From: Phyllostachys edulis
Taxonomy: Eukaryota; Streptophyta; Magnoliopsida; Poales; Poaceae
Assembly (NCBI GenBank): GCA_036346405.1
Contig: CM070554.1
Location: 42,969,558-43,033,557 of the forward strand
Direction: 5' to 3'
DNA length: 64,000 bases
Position numbers and translations under genes: made by a program. The notes beneath the pieces were generated by a model. The model worked only from the letters and a program-made list of their open reading frames with translations. It was not told the DNA's origin and ran no database searches. Positions within the stretch are counted from its first letter, which is position 1, and every line of letters begins with the position of its first letter. This document shows, piece by piece, positions 34,195 through 45,160 of this stretch.

Positions 34195-35627
34195 CGCCAC
34201 CACGTGCTCGCACGCATCATCCGCCCAAGGAGCTCATACTATGTCGCGTTCGTGCAGGGTCTCGAATTCATTGTGGAACTCGGGGTATATCGACGCACTC
34301 TCTCCCTAGACCACCCTAGTATCGCCATTACCCATCGGGATCCCATGGTCGGGCCTTCCACGGATCCTCCTCCTCCGCCCCACCTCACCATAGAAATGTT
34401 GTGTGTGCGGGTAAGGGTGGATCAAGGCGGAACAACCCGTCCGACCGCTGGTGCTCCCACGACCACACCAGAATAAGCAGTGGTAACCCGAGAGCACGGC
34501 TCCGTTCCCGTGCACGCCAGCTGCGAAGCGTCGCCTGACAAAGTCATGAGACGTCGCGCCTGACAAGACAACCAACCCCAACTGCTTCGCGGCACGCCCT
34601 CATCGTCGGCGTCCACGATAGACTCCAGAAGGTGAATATAACTGGGTACACCATGTCCCCTGCGTGCTAGGGAACATGATCCACCCGAATATAAACAACA
34701 AATATGCAATAAGGTGGCATCGAACCACCTCCTCCGCTCGGCCAATTGGGCAATGCATGAATTGTCGCAGCCCAACCGTGGAATGCCCTTTGACCTCTCG
34801 GGATAGGGCCGGTCAAACGATGATGGAGACGCGCTTCCAAATCCGGCGACCTCGGATGGGGAACAAGCGCGCGGCCTCGAAGCGGAAGGTCGGTAATGAA
34901 GTCGACATCTTGCAATGTCACCGTCATCTCCCCACCTAAGTGGGCGACGTGGGTCTCCGACGCCAACGATCAACCAAGGCGAAAGAAGAGAGGCATCAAT
35001 TAAGTTTTGCCCGTGTTCAAGATGCGAGCGAACGCAATCACCATGATTGAAGTCTCGACCATACCGCTCATCCAACCGCCAGTCTCCTCGGTCCCGTGTC
35101 ACCAGACTTATGCCCATCGCCATCGATCCAAGCGTGGCGGCGATGCTTGCCGTCCCATGCCGCTTCAAGTAGGGGTGGTATAATGCGTGCCATTGCGCAA
35201 ATAGACAAAACTAACAGCTAGCAAAATCTAAATGCGACTAACGCGGTAAAAATGCAATAAGTAAAAAATTAAACACGAACTTACCTCACTAATCAAAATG
35301 CGGCGTTGCGCTCGAGGTTCTCGATCGACGTCACGTGGTTTTATCGCCTCACTAATCGACAATGAAAACAACGACGCGATGTAAAAAAAGTAAACAAGAA
35401 AAACGATCCTTCCAACACTCTTTTCGCGCAAAGCGGCGAGGAAAAGCGAGGAGGAAAGAAAAATTAAGACGCTGGGGGAACTGCCACCGGGCGAGCAGTC
35501 CTCGCCGCGCCCGTGTAGTGCAGTATGACCACTGCTCAGGGGCCACTCTTAAAATTATGATAAATAGGGCTAATTTCGAAATTAATCCGCGCTACAGGGC
35601 TAAAACAGTAAAAAATTTCATTTTGTC

Positions 35628-36115
35628 AGCCTTCTAGCACATTGCACCGTACTCATCAGTGCATATATTATATATCATTTTACGCCCTTGGGCGGTACGG
35701 GATTTTGACAGTTGACATACATAATGCACACATATAAAAAGCCATTATTTGGATGCTTGCGCGAGCAACAACTATGACAAAGGATCCTATCATCATTTTT
35801 AAATTTCAAGTTGATGAAACTATACTGGCCGGACCGATTGCTAGGCACGAATGGTGCCAATGACGCAATTTGCATTCGTACGGACTAGGGGAATATTCGC
35901 GTTGGGTTTGCCAATCTGCTCTTGCGAGTGCCGTACGGACGTGATTTTCTCGCTTGTACGTGCCTGGCAAGTTGGCACCTACCGTGTGCACACAAACAGC
36001 CAGTAGTGCAGTTCAAAATCGAGAGAGAATTTAAGTGAACCGTAGGTCACCGGATCAAATCTTGAAGAATTTATAAATAAATTCATATAGCATGGAGTTT
36101 GTGGGACTCGAGCTA
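35628..36115. other. Unassigned interval
   Basis: Ordinary intergenic DNA between the MULE target site and the foldback MITE. I see no gene or clear repeat. Confidence 0.4.
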
Positions 36116-36145
36116 TCTCTGCTCGGGAGAATATAGGGTGAAAAC

Positions 36146-36275
36146 TGTTATGAATAGCAACTTGTAGTACCAGAGGACCAAAGTGCCAGTATATATACAC
36201 AAAGTACAGGAGGTGAATAGGCAAATAACCCCTCATAATAATGGGGAATAACACACTATACATATATCTTTAACA
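36146..36275 (-). repeat. 3' LTR of the copia element
   Basis: Downstream LTR on the minus strand, next to the polypurine tract. Same length as the 5' LTR. Confidence 0.95.
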
Positions 36276-36559
36276 CCCCCCTCAAACTTATGGTGGATCA
36301 ACAACACTGACTTTAGAGAGGTAGAAGCCGTGTTGTGCTCGAATCTGGCCTCGTGAAGAAATCCGCTATCCAAACTCAAGGCACATATCAAGAGCAATCA
36401 CCGATCATGCACACAAGACCTCATGAAGGAAGCATCAACACCAATATGCTTGGTGAGCTCATGCTTCACAGTGGTCACGGCACACTTGATAGCACTCAGA
36501 TCTTTTCGACAAGAGAGGAGCTGTAGTGACAGAAACACCAAAATCCTCAAATAACTCAG

Positions 36560-39500
36560 AGCTGTAATCTCTCATGTCAAGAGAGCTATAGCTCGCAACT
36601 CACCTCTGCGACTCGAAGGACACTGCAGTCTGCTTCTTCGCCCTCCGTAATGAGAGAACCACCAAGAAAACACAAGAAGCAGAGATAGACCGCGATCGAG
36701 GGATCGCCGCCCAAGTAGCATCTCAATAAGCTTGAAGTCAGAATGAGCTGGAGTGTGGAAAGAAGAGATTTGCGAGAGATAGTTCCACGAAGATATCGCA
36801 GAACTCGAAGAAGGTGGCTGTAGTGGACCTAAGTGGGAGCAGAGACGAACTGACTCAGAATGTGGACTGGATAAGTGGTATCCGGACGAGTAACAGCAAG
36901 GTAGACAAGACTCCCAACAAGATGACAATAGCGAATCGGATCAGAAAGAGGCTCACCATTAGAGGGTCGGAGGTGAACATTGAGCTCCATGGGAGTCTCA
37001 ACAGTACGCTGATTAGTGAGAGAGGCGTGATCAAGAAGGTCCTGAATATACTTCTCTTTGGATATAAAGAAACCATCTGGAGTGGAAGTAACCTCAATCC
37101 CAAGGAAGTAACGAAGAGGACCAAGATCCGACATAAGGAACTGCTCACTAAGACAAGCCTTGACAAAGGCAATGTACTCAGAATCATCTCTGGTAATGAT
37201 CATATCATCAACATACAGAAGAAGAAGAGTCCGACCACGAGACGAAGTGTGGACAAAGAACGTAGGATCATGATCACTAGCTGAAAGCCAGCAGCAGTGA
37301 CCACAGAGGAGAGGCATTCAAACCAAGCACGAGGGGCTTTCTTAAGGCCATAGAGAGAGTGACGAAGGCGACAGATCGTGCCCTCAGGAACAGAATACCC
37401 AGGTGGCGGATGCATGTAGACCTCCTCACGCAACTCGCCATTAAGAAAGGCATTCTTGACATCAAGCCGAAATGCAGACCCGATGGCGAAGACGCCACCA
37501 AACAAGAGTGCGGACAGTGGTCATGTGGGCCACAGGAGCAAAAGTCTTGTCGTAGTCACGACCATACTCTTGCTAGAAGCCACGAACAACAAGACGCGCC
37601 TTATAGCGCTCAAGAGAGCCATCAGAGCGAGTCTTAATCTTATAGACCCACTTACACGTGATGGGACGGGAGTGAGATGGAAAAGGAACAAGATCCCAAG
37701 TACCAGTACGCTCGAGGGCAGCAATGTCCTCGGCCATGGCATGCTGCCACTCAGAGTGAGTAACAGCATCTCGGTAGGAGGCAGGCTCATGAGTAGCTGC
37801 ACCAGCAAAAGCAAAACGGGCAGGGGGCCTAATCGACTGGCGATCGCGAAGAGCGTAGCGAGGAGAAGATGACCCATCAGGGGAAGATGGAGCATTAGGA
37901 GAAGATGGAACATCAAGAGAAGATGACTCATCTGGAAGATCCTCAATACGAGGTCGACGAGTGTAGAAGAGAGGGGAAAATGTACTGCAGTGGGAGGAGC
38001 CTGAGGAGCCACAGGAGACGAAGCAGGCGGCAACAACGGCGGAGAGGCTACAGGAGGAATATGTGGAGACTTAGTGGGACGAGTGGACGAGGGCAAGACA
38101 GATATAGGTGTATCTGGAAAGGTCAAAAAAGACAGAGACTCCATAGAGGAAGTTGAAGGAGGAGAGGCAGGACGTGGGTAGAAGGGACGAGACTCGTCGA
38201 AAGTCACATCCCGAGAAATCCGCATCCGGCGACCAACAGGATCCCAGCACCGATAGCCCTTGTGCTCAGCACTGTATCCCAGAAAGACACACTCAACACA
38301 CTAAGCAGTTAGTTTGGTACGTTCTCGAGGGGCGAGGAGAACGTAGCAAACGCAGCCAAACAGACGAAGGGCAGAGTAGTCAGGAAGAAGACTACAGAGA
38401 CGCTCAACAGGGATCGCACCCTGAAGAGCAGAAGAGGGCTAGATGTTGACGAGATAGGTGGTAGTGGAAACAGCCTCGATCGAAAAGTGAGGTGGAATAC
38501 AGGCGACAATCATCAGTGCACGAGTCGTCTCAAGGAGGTGACGATGCTTGCGCTCAGCGACACCATTCTGAGCATGAGCACCAGGACAAGAGAACTGAGC
38601 GAGAGAGCCACCGCCAAGAAGGAAGCCTGCAGTAACGAGAGAGGTACTCGCCAAACAGAGTCGCACGAAAGACACGAATAGGAGTGGAGAACTCGTAAAG
38701 CGAACCATAGTGGCAAATTGTTTATAGATAGACAAAGCCTCACTACAAGAAGACATGAAATATATCCAAGTGTGCCGAGAGAAATCATCTATAAATATGA
38801 TATAATATCGATGACCCCCTTTCGAAACGGAGGGAGTCGGACCCCAAACATCTGAATGAACAAGATCAAAGGACGCCGAGACACCGACTCACTATGAGGA
38901 TAAGGAAGTTGAATCTGTTTACCTAACTTACAATACGACAATCTAAAGACACGCTCTCCGAGACAGACGAGATCCACACAGATGACCAAGACAAGGATGC
39001 CATCGCTTGAAAGAGCCGGTGACGGAGTGGCGAGCGGAGAGATCCGCGGCGACGGTGGCAATGAAGGAAGGTGAAGCTACCAAGCTCCCAGAGACACTGT
39101 GAGTCAAGGCGCCGAGGGCAGAACCAACCAGAGCTCCCGTGTGGCGCTTCTCAACACAACAAGAGTCGAGTCGAGAATAACCCGACAACCAAGGTCAAGA
39201 TGTCTGCCCAAAGTAGAAGAAGTTGCATGGTAAGGCGAGGAACATGAGAAATGTATGAACATAAAAAGATGAGTTGCTAAGAGGTCCTCACCAGAGACAG
39301 AAAGAGAGGTACCATCAGCAGTAAGAACACTAATAGGAGAATCAAGAGGTGTAATGAAAGACAGAGTGGAAGAATCAGAAGTCATGTAAAAAGATGCTCT
39401 AGAATCAAGAATCCACGGGAGGTACTGATGTAGGGGGGTGGTTTCAGCGTTCAAGAGTCAGAGCAAAACCCAGAGAACTGCCGAGGAGAACTCAAGCGCA

Positions 39501-40570
39501 AGCAGACGTCGAAGTCTAGCTATCTCCCGCCGAAGGAGAGAAACTGCCAAGGAGTCGATGCAGACGTTGATGTAGAAGCACCAACGAAAAGCTAGTAGAA
39601 GAACGGTGTGAAAGATGCCGCTGCTTCTTATAGCACTGGGACTCAATGTGGCCGACCTTGTCGCAGTAGGAATAGTGAGGACGGCCACCACCAGATGAAG
39701 GGCGGCCACCACCACCTGTGGTAGCCGCTGGAGGAGGTAGTGTGCTGAAGCGTGGAGCAGTCGGTGTAGCAGGTGGACGAGCGGCGAGCACGGAGGGGAG
39801 TGGCATAAGACCAAAGACCACTCAAAGTAGTCTCCTCTTCACGTATCTCGGAAGAGCCTCCAGAGAGTGACACGAGGGTGGCGTGCAAGGAGCTGGGCAC
39901 GCCTCTGCTCGAACTCAGGACGAAGGCGAGTAATGAAATCGTAGACACGCTGAAACTCTAGGTCAGCACGGACAGCTAGGCAGCATGGACATGAGCGACA
40001 GCCAGCAGTGCAGAGAGAGTCTAGCTGACGCCAGATAGCAGAGCTCTGAGCGTAAAAGGCGTCAATAGTAGCATCACCCTGCTGAAGAGAGTACTCTTGG
40101 CGGGCCACGAACAGGTAGAGGGCATCACCAGAGGGCTCATAGCGTTGACGAAGGTGAGTCCACATCTGGAAAGCCGAAGGGAGTCCCACAACCTCAGAAG
40201 AGAACTGAGAGGTTGGACACTGGCGATGAAGACAGCAGCAGCCCGAGCGTCATCATCGTACCACTGAGTGTAGGCAGTCAGTCGATCCTTGTAGGAATCC
40301 AGAGCCTCTTAGTAGGCAGAGGCAGCCTCATCATCAGCAAGGCGAGTGGCCTCAGCAGCAGCCTTGTCGGCTCTCGGGGGCAACGCGACAGGTGTAGGCT
40401 CCGTCGGAGGAGTAGGGCAAGGCGAGCAGGTGACATCACCAGAGAGGAGGCCCAGAGAGAAAGACCACGCATGTGGATGCGCATGTGAGACACGAAGTTG
40501 ATGTAATTAACACCATCAAAGATCACCGGCAATGAGGAGGGAAACGGTGCGGCGACATTGTAACAAAGGA
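36560..40570 (-). pseudogene. Copia gag-pol polyprotein, multiply broken
   Basis: Domains in order on the minus strand: gag (about 40570-39450) beginning SSLPVIFDGVNY; a zinc knuckle near 39665 where the first Cys of CCHC is Tyr (YSYCDKVGHIESQC); protease (about 39420-39380) with LDSRASFYMTSD, the active-site DSG changed to DSR; GAG-pre-integrase and integrase (39190-38440) with QNGVAERKHR and ETTRALM; reverse transcriptase (37500-36830) with RLDVKNAFLNGELREEVYM and LLLYVDDMII; and RNase H (about 36740-36590), frame-shifted. The order gag-PR-IN-RT-RH defines copia. Stops and frameshifts occur in nearly every domain, so it makes no full polyprotein. The stretch 40570-41182 is a GC-rich leader without a gene. 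Confidence 0.92.
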
Positions 40571-41182
40571 CTAATGGTAGGCGCTACCGACGGCAAGAAC
40601 GACAAGGCAACGAAGTCTAACAGCGGCGCGGACGGCGCGGTTAGAACAACGTTTTTTTCCCCTTTTTCCTTACTTACTAACGGGCCGACTCAACCGCTCA
40701 GCCCACAAGCAAGAAGCGCGCGTGCACGAGGGAACTAGGGTTCCCCCTGGCGACGGTGGCGGCGATCCCATTGGCGAGGCGGCAACGGTGGCAGCGGTCT
40801 GGTGGCGATAGTCTCGGCGGCGACAAATGACGGCAGAGGCGGCGGCGGCGGCGATCCCCTCGGTGGCGCGATGGAGACTACGGCGGTCCGATGGCGATGG
40901 CCTCAGCGACGGGCGGCGACGTTCTCAACAGCGAGGCGGTGGCCCCGGCAGCCTGGATGGAGCGACGGAGAAGGCAGCGGCGGCGAAGCCGGTTAAGCAT
41001 GGCGCCGACTCGGTTGAATCCGGCGACTCGGATGGAAAACGACGACGGGCGGCGCGACGACGACGGTCATGATGCGGCGGCGGATAGAGCCGGCCGCCAA
41101 GACAGAGGCAGAAAGGGAAGCCGGTGGCGGCGGCTAGGGCAGGGGAGGACGAGTTGCGCGTCCGGGAAAGGTAGACTTAATT

Positions 41183-41195
41183 GGCTCTGATACCA
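41183..41195 (-). other. Copia primer binding site, tRNA-Met type
   Basis: GGCTCTGATACCA on the plus strand is the complement of TGGTATCAGAGCC. It directly abuts the LTR with no spacer. Confidence 0.93.
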
Positions 41196-41325
41196 TGTTA
41201 TGAATAGCAACTTGTATTACCAGGGGGCCAAAGGGCTAGTATATATACACAAAGTATAGGAGGTGAATATGCAAATAACCCCTCATAACAATGGGGAATA
41301 ACACAATATACACATATCTCTAACA
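41196..41325 (-). repeat. 5' LTR of the copia element
   Basis: This is the upstream LTR with respect to transcription, adjoining the primer site. It differs from the other copy mostly by transitions. Confidence 0.95.
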
Positions 41326-42165
41326 AAAACCATTTAAGTATTGAAAACTTTGTTACGACCCTTTTGTCGATTTTTACATGAAGTGTTTAATTTTGTTGCA
41401 ACGTGTAATCTAAAAAATGTTGCAACAAACTTGACTTTGTTGTACCCATTTTGTTAATTGTTGCACACATTGCAACAAAATCAAACATTTATTGAAACAA
41501 CCGTTAAAAGGGTTGCAACAAAGTTTTCAATTTTTTAATACTTAGGTGGGTTTCATCATATATGCTCCCGTCTCTGCCCATCTGATTGATGTGGGAGCAA
41601 TAGAATACCATTTGAGCTGCTACCGCGGATTCATCTCACAAATTTTAGACATTTTTAATTAATTACTTTATTGGTTTTGTGTAAAGTAAACATGAACCCT
41701 AGTGCCAAACCAATATACATACAAATGAGAAAATAGGTGTCTAGGAGGAGTTGTGTGCTTATTTTGTTCGTAAGTACTCAAATTTGTGACCTTTAGATCT
41801 TCATCTAATGGATCTCCTCCTCTCCCTCCTCTCCTATATGTCTGGCACGCCGCCACCGCCCTATGCGGCTACCAAGTGGGCTTTCATTCGGCGTCGATGG
41901 TGTCCAGCCTGCTTTGTCGAGCGCAGGTGAGTTGGCTTCGCCGAAATCCGTCGCCAGAGAATGAATCGCGAGGAAAATCCGATGGATCAAAATTCGAGTA
42001 CTCGGAATGTGAGAAAATACCCTAGTACTCTTAGCAAATTCCCAGAAAATAATGATAAGTTGCTATCTGTGCTATTTAGCCCATGCTGATTGCTGACGTG
42101 TACTGTTTTATTACTCTATTCAAAGAAGGCAGTTGCTAACCTCCTCCTTGAATTGACAAGCTCAC

Positions 42166-42570
42166 GCCTGTTTGGAATGCAGGAATCCAAAAAAAATGCA
42201 GGATTACGACAAACACATAAATTGGGGTGGCATGTCCAGTGGAATTCATTGGAATTCTAAAACACAGAAATTGTTCAATTGTGTCGTTTGGATGCTTCGC
42301 AGGAAAAGAGTACAAGCTAGATTTTGGAGAGAGATAGACACATAGAGAAAAAATTCCATGAGGTTGGACCTCATGTCAGATTTCCTCAGATTTCCAATGG
42401 ATTGAGCCATTCAATAGAAATTTCATAGGAATTCTAGGAGCCCATTCCTTTGTTCCAAAGGGACTCATAGGAAATTTTTCAATAGGATTCTAATCCTACA
42501 AATTTCCTCCAATTTCCCGTAGGATTCTAATCCAATTTCCCGCAGGATTCTAATCCTCCTTGATTTTATA
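42166..42570. mobile_element. Probable MITE fragment (GCCTGTTTGGAA type)
   Basis: The stretch opens with GCCTGTTTGGAATGCAGGAA and is filled with AGGAATTC/GAATCCT motifs, closing with repeats of AGGATTCTAATCC. This composition is common in grass non-autonomous DNA elements, but the right end is decayed and no TSD could be fixed. Confidence 0.45.
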
Positions 42571-42925
42571 GTAAGCGAATTAATAGTTAATCAAACAAGC
42601 TTGGGTTCGTTGCTCACATCCATTTCTGAATTTTTGGTTGATTTTGGTTTGACACTGTCAGCATATTTTCAGAAATCTTCCTCATACAGTTGTGTCTTCT
42701 ATTAATGTTAGACTTTGTGGTAGTACAATTACTACAAAAAAATTAAATACATATACACTAGACAGTTAGAAGGAAAACATATCTTATCTACGTTTTATAA
42801 ATATTATAACATGGTCAAGAGAATTTTATATTATGCCTGATGAGTTGGCTTCCTGGGGGTTTTCTTTCATGTACTATATATACCCTACGCAAATTCGAGA
42901 TAGGCCAGGACTTAACAAAAATACA

Positions 42926-43014
42926 AATCAAACATGCATACGCATGAGAATACTCAACAATATATGTATAAATCAAACACGCATACGCATGAGAATACTC
43001 AACAATATATGGAC
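42926..43014. repeat. 45-bp tandem duplication
   Basis: AATCAAACAYGCATACGCAT and the next 25 bases occur twice in direct tandem, starting at 42926 and 42971, with few differences. Confidence 0.85.
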
Positions 43015-44021
43015 CATATAACATACATTCTTCTGACTCAAAACTCGGAGTTTCATTACGAAGGTAACGCGCATGCTCGAAAGTATAGAGGTTGGCATGC
43101 GAAAAACCGAGGATTTCTCAAGAGATTACCATGCTAGCTGTCTTACCCACCTTCATCTAGACCGTCCAATTTCTGATCAACCATCCATATAGGCTTGTGA
43201 CCAAAGACGTGTTCATTTCCGCATTTGTTCTAGAAGCAAATGAGCAGCTGAGTCGCAATCGGGCGGCACCTTTAGCATTTGATGGCAATGGCAAATGTGC
43301 CTGCCTACCTGCACGTCTGGCGGTGCCTAGAGATGCTTCTCAGAAAGGTGTTTGCCAAAGAGAAACGGCTCCTCAATGATTTGAGAGAATCAAAAAATGT
43401 GAACAATGGCTAGCTAGCGTATGTCGTCCCCGGCCGGCTGATTGAGATGCGGCGAGCCATCAAACGATCAAGGCGCGCACCACAAAATTCCATGTCGTTG
43501 TCAATGTACCAGCCATTCAATCTCACCATGCCTAAAAAGTAAAAATATTAAGAGTGTAGAACCATATGTACCAGATCAATTGCGCGCGTTATGATGTATA
43601 ACGAAATATAAGGTAAAAAAACAAGCGAATTTGATGCAAAATTTTGTTCACCTAACTTAAAGTTCCTAAAAATTTCCCAAAATATTAACAACGTAGGGGA
43701 GAGTATGTATGTTGTATGTTTTTGAAACATTTCAAGATCAAACTTAATTGCATTTGTGAGTTACGGAGAAGAAAAGAACTCACTGAAATAGTGTGTTTTA
43801 AGCAGGTGGTCTTTTTTGGTATCTCGCTAATGCAATCGTGTTTCAATCTTGAAATTTACTCTCTTTTTTTTTTCTCGCAATATCTTCTTTGGATCTAGCA
43901 CCGTATATTACAAACCACATCTATTTTTTGTGGAGCAGCTATAGCTGGGACTAGCTAGTGCTCATCCCAATCTTTGTGTGGTTGCGTTTGCTCGGGATGG
44001 CACGGGGCATTCTTTGCCTTG

Positions 44022-44757
44022 AAGAAGAGTGCAAAACCAGCTAGCTAGCTGTCTTGTCTCAAAGAGAAAAGCGAGCAATAATTCGTGTGGCCTCTCTCTC
44101 TCCAGGCGTTTTTTGGTGGCACCCAGTGTCTCGATCATCACACAATGCCATTGATATTCTCACGATTTCACACGGATTGCACGATAAGCGTACCACCCTC
44201 TTGGTTTGACCATGCGTCGAAATTGATGAGCTGTGTTCGCCTCATTTTCTCCAACACGTCAACACGAAACTGATTGGCTGTGTTATTTTAATGTTATAAA
44301 TCATAAAATGCCCAGTCATCCTAAAATTATTATTATTTTTGAAACGGAGTCATCCCAAAACTGATTGGCTATGTTATCTTAATGTTATAAATGTACTCCT
44401 CCGCTTTTTTATAAGGCATATAAAATTTATTCATCTTGTTGCATAATATAATTAAGGTGCGCATTTGAACTTGTTGATTTATTTCTTATTTGCCCTCGTT
44501 CATCTTATCCTCTCTCTTGCATTTACATGGAAGACTCTCACCAACTATTATTTCTCCTATTTTCAAGATATTTAAGTAGGGAAAGCATGATCATTTCCTC
44601 CTCTTTCTCTTGATTTTACTATTTTATTAAGAGACAGTCTAGAAAACGGTATACCATCGGATTAGGAACTGGCGGGATACCCCTGTTGTTACATACTTCA
44701 CTCGTTGCTTTCTCCATCCGTTTCGATGCTTCGTCCAGTGTTGTGGAAAACACCTAT
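44022..44757. repeat. Duplicated 0.74-kb segment, copy 1
   Basis: Starts AAGAAGAGTGCAAAACC and ends GGAAAACACCTAT. It matches 53425-57439 along its whole length once the Mutator-like insert is removed from the second copy. It contains the uninterrupted site GTTATTTTA at 44282-44290. The part from about 44393 (TACTCCTCCGCTTTTTTATA) resembles the start of a Stowaway-type MITE, but no matching end is visible. No coding signal. Confidence 0.88.
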
Positions 44758-45160
44758 TCCTCCGTCTAGACCTTCATGGCGAGCACGTCCTGCGAAGAGA
44801 TGAAGTTTGACCCAGCTCGTTGGGGTTGGAGAATGGGCTAATAGCGTCAATCGACGTCTCGAACAAGGCGGAGCGGGGGGACGTTGACAGGCTTTGCTGG
44901 ACGGTTAGCAACAGGAGCGGGGCGATGGGCCGGCCCATCGCTATGGTACGTCCATTGCCGACATTTTCGCTCACTCTTGGCGTAGTATTCCTACCGAGTC
45001 GTGGCAATGGATCCCCAAACGCGCTTGCATCGGAGATCTAGGTTTCCCTGCCACCAGCAGTGAGGTTAGGCGGTTGGGGGCGACTGCGAGAGTTGTTCAC
45101 AGAAATAGGGTTCCGCCGCCTCTATCTCGATCCTTCGTCGAAGCAGTGAGAGGCGAAGCG

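Larger units (their letters stand above)
29723..35168 (-). pseudogene. Plant mobile domain (PMD, aminotransferase-like) gene, split by a solo LTR
   Basis: The N-terminal half lies right of the solo LTR: EMTVTLQDVDFITDLPLRGR (about 34920-34860) matches the start of the plant mobile domain of MAIN/MAIL1-type proteins, followed by partly frame-shifted sequence to 34195. Left of the LTR the domain resumes at 31194 (RRLWRTTCHLVFSHMVEPHN) and ends near 30780 with TRTYDTYLEWYVRNTRTRL. The C-terminal part (30609-29723) is low-complexity with a 30-bp tandem repeat giving SSRRDPTLMP units. PMD genes are known both as host genes and as passengers or components of Mutator and gypsy elements. Here the gene lies inside MULE termini, convergent with the other genes. 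Frameshifts and the 3-kb insertion inactivate it. Confidence 0.72.
23083..35618 (+). mobile_element. Large multi-gene Mutator-like element (MULE)
   Basis: The left end (GAATTTTTTACTGTTTTAGC) and the right end in reverse complement (AAATTTTTTACTGTTTTAGC) begin TIRs of about 100 bp (23083-23183 and 35519-35618) that remain very similar. The perfect 9-bp repeat CATTTTGTC at 23074-23082 and 35619-35627 is the TSD, the length diagnostic of Mutator. Inside are a mudrA-like transposase on the plus strand, a minus-strand GRF zinc-finger gene to its left, a second GRF gene to its right, and a PMD gene on the minus strand. A 2,995-bp solo LTR interrupts the PMD gene, so the element was about 9.5 kb before that. 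The stretch 23184-23848 shows nothing recognisable. Confidence 0.95.
36146..41325 (-). mobile_element. Complete copia retrotransposon with 130-bp LTRs
   Basis: Two direct LTRs of 130 bp each (36146-36275 and 41196-41325) flank a minus-strand gag-pol region, and the perfect TSD AAAAC lies outside (36141-36145 and 41326-41330). Read on the minus strand the LTR starts TGTTAGAGATAT and ends CTATTCATAACA. The primer site TGGTATCAGAGCC lies immediately inside the right LTR (complement of 41183-41195) and a polypurine tract GTTTGAGGGGGGTG lies just inside the left LTR (36276-36289). I count about 11 differences between the LTRs, so insertion is not recent. Such short LTRs recall the size class of Tos17, but I do not claim identity. 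Confidence 0.95.
36125..41579. mobile_element. Foldback MITE (about 270 bp) interrupted by a copia element
   Basis: The left arm starts GGGAGAATATAGGGTG at 36125 and resumes after the copia element at 41331 with CATTTAAGTATTGAAAAC. The right arm in reverse complement reads GGGAGCATATATGATGAAAC and then CCACCTAAGTATT. The centre repeats TTGCAACA/TGTTGCAA motifs, so the whole element folds back. Flanking TCTCTGCTC (36116-36124) and TCTCTGCCC (41580-41588) differ by one base and may be a 9-bp TSD, which would suggest a Mutator-like MITE. The copia insertion is younger. Confidence 0.7.
41589..44021. other. Unassigned intergenic stretch
   Basis: No gene recognised. It includes a probable MITE fragment (42166-42570), a 45-bp tandem duplication (42926-43014) and AT-rich DNA. 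Short frames at 41786-42025 and 43197-43379 have no recognisable domain. Confidence 0.4.

Noticed and set aside
40740..41190. GC-rich frames before the copia primer site
   Set aside because: They lie in the leader of the copia element on the strand opposite to gag-pol and consist of CGG-type triplet runs.
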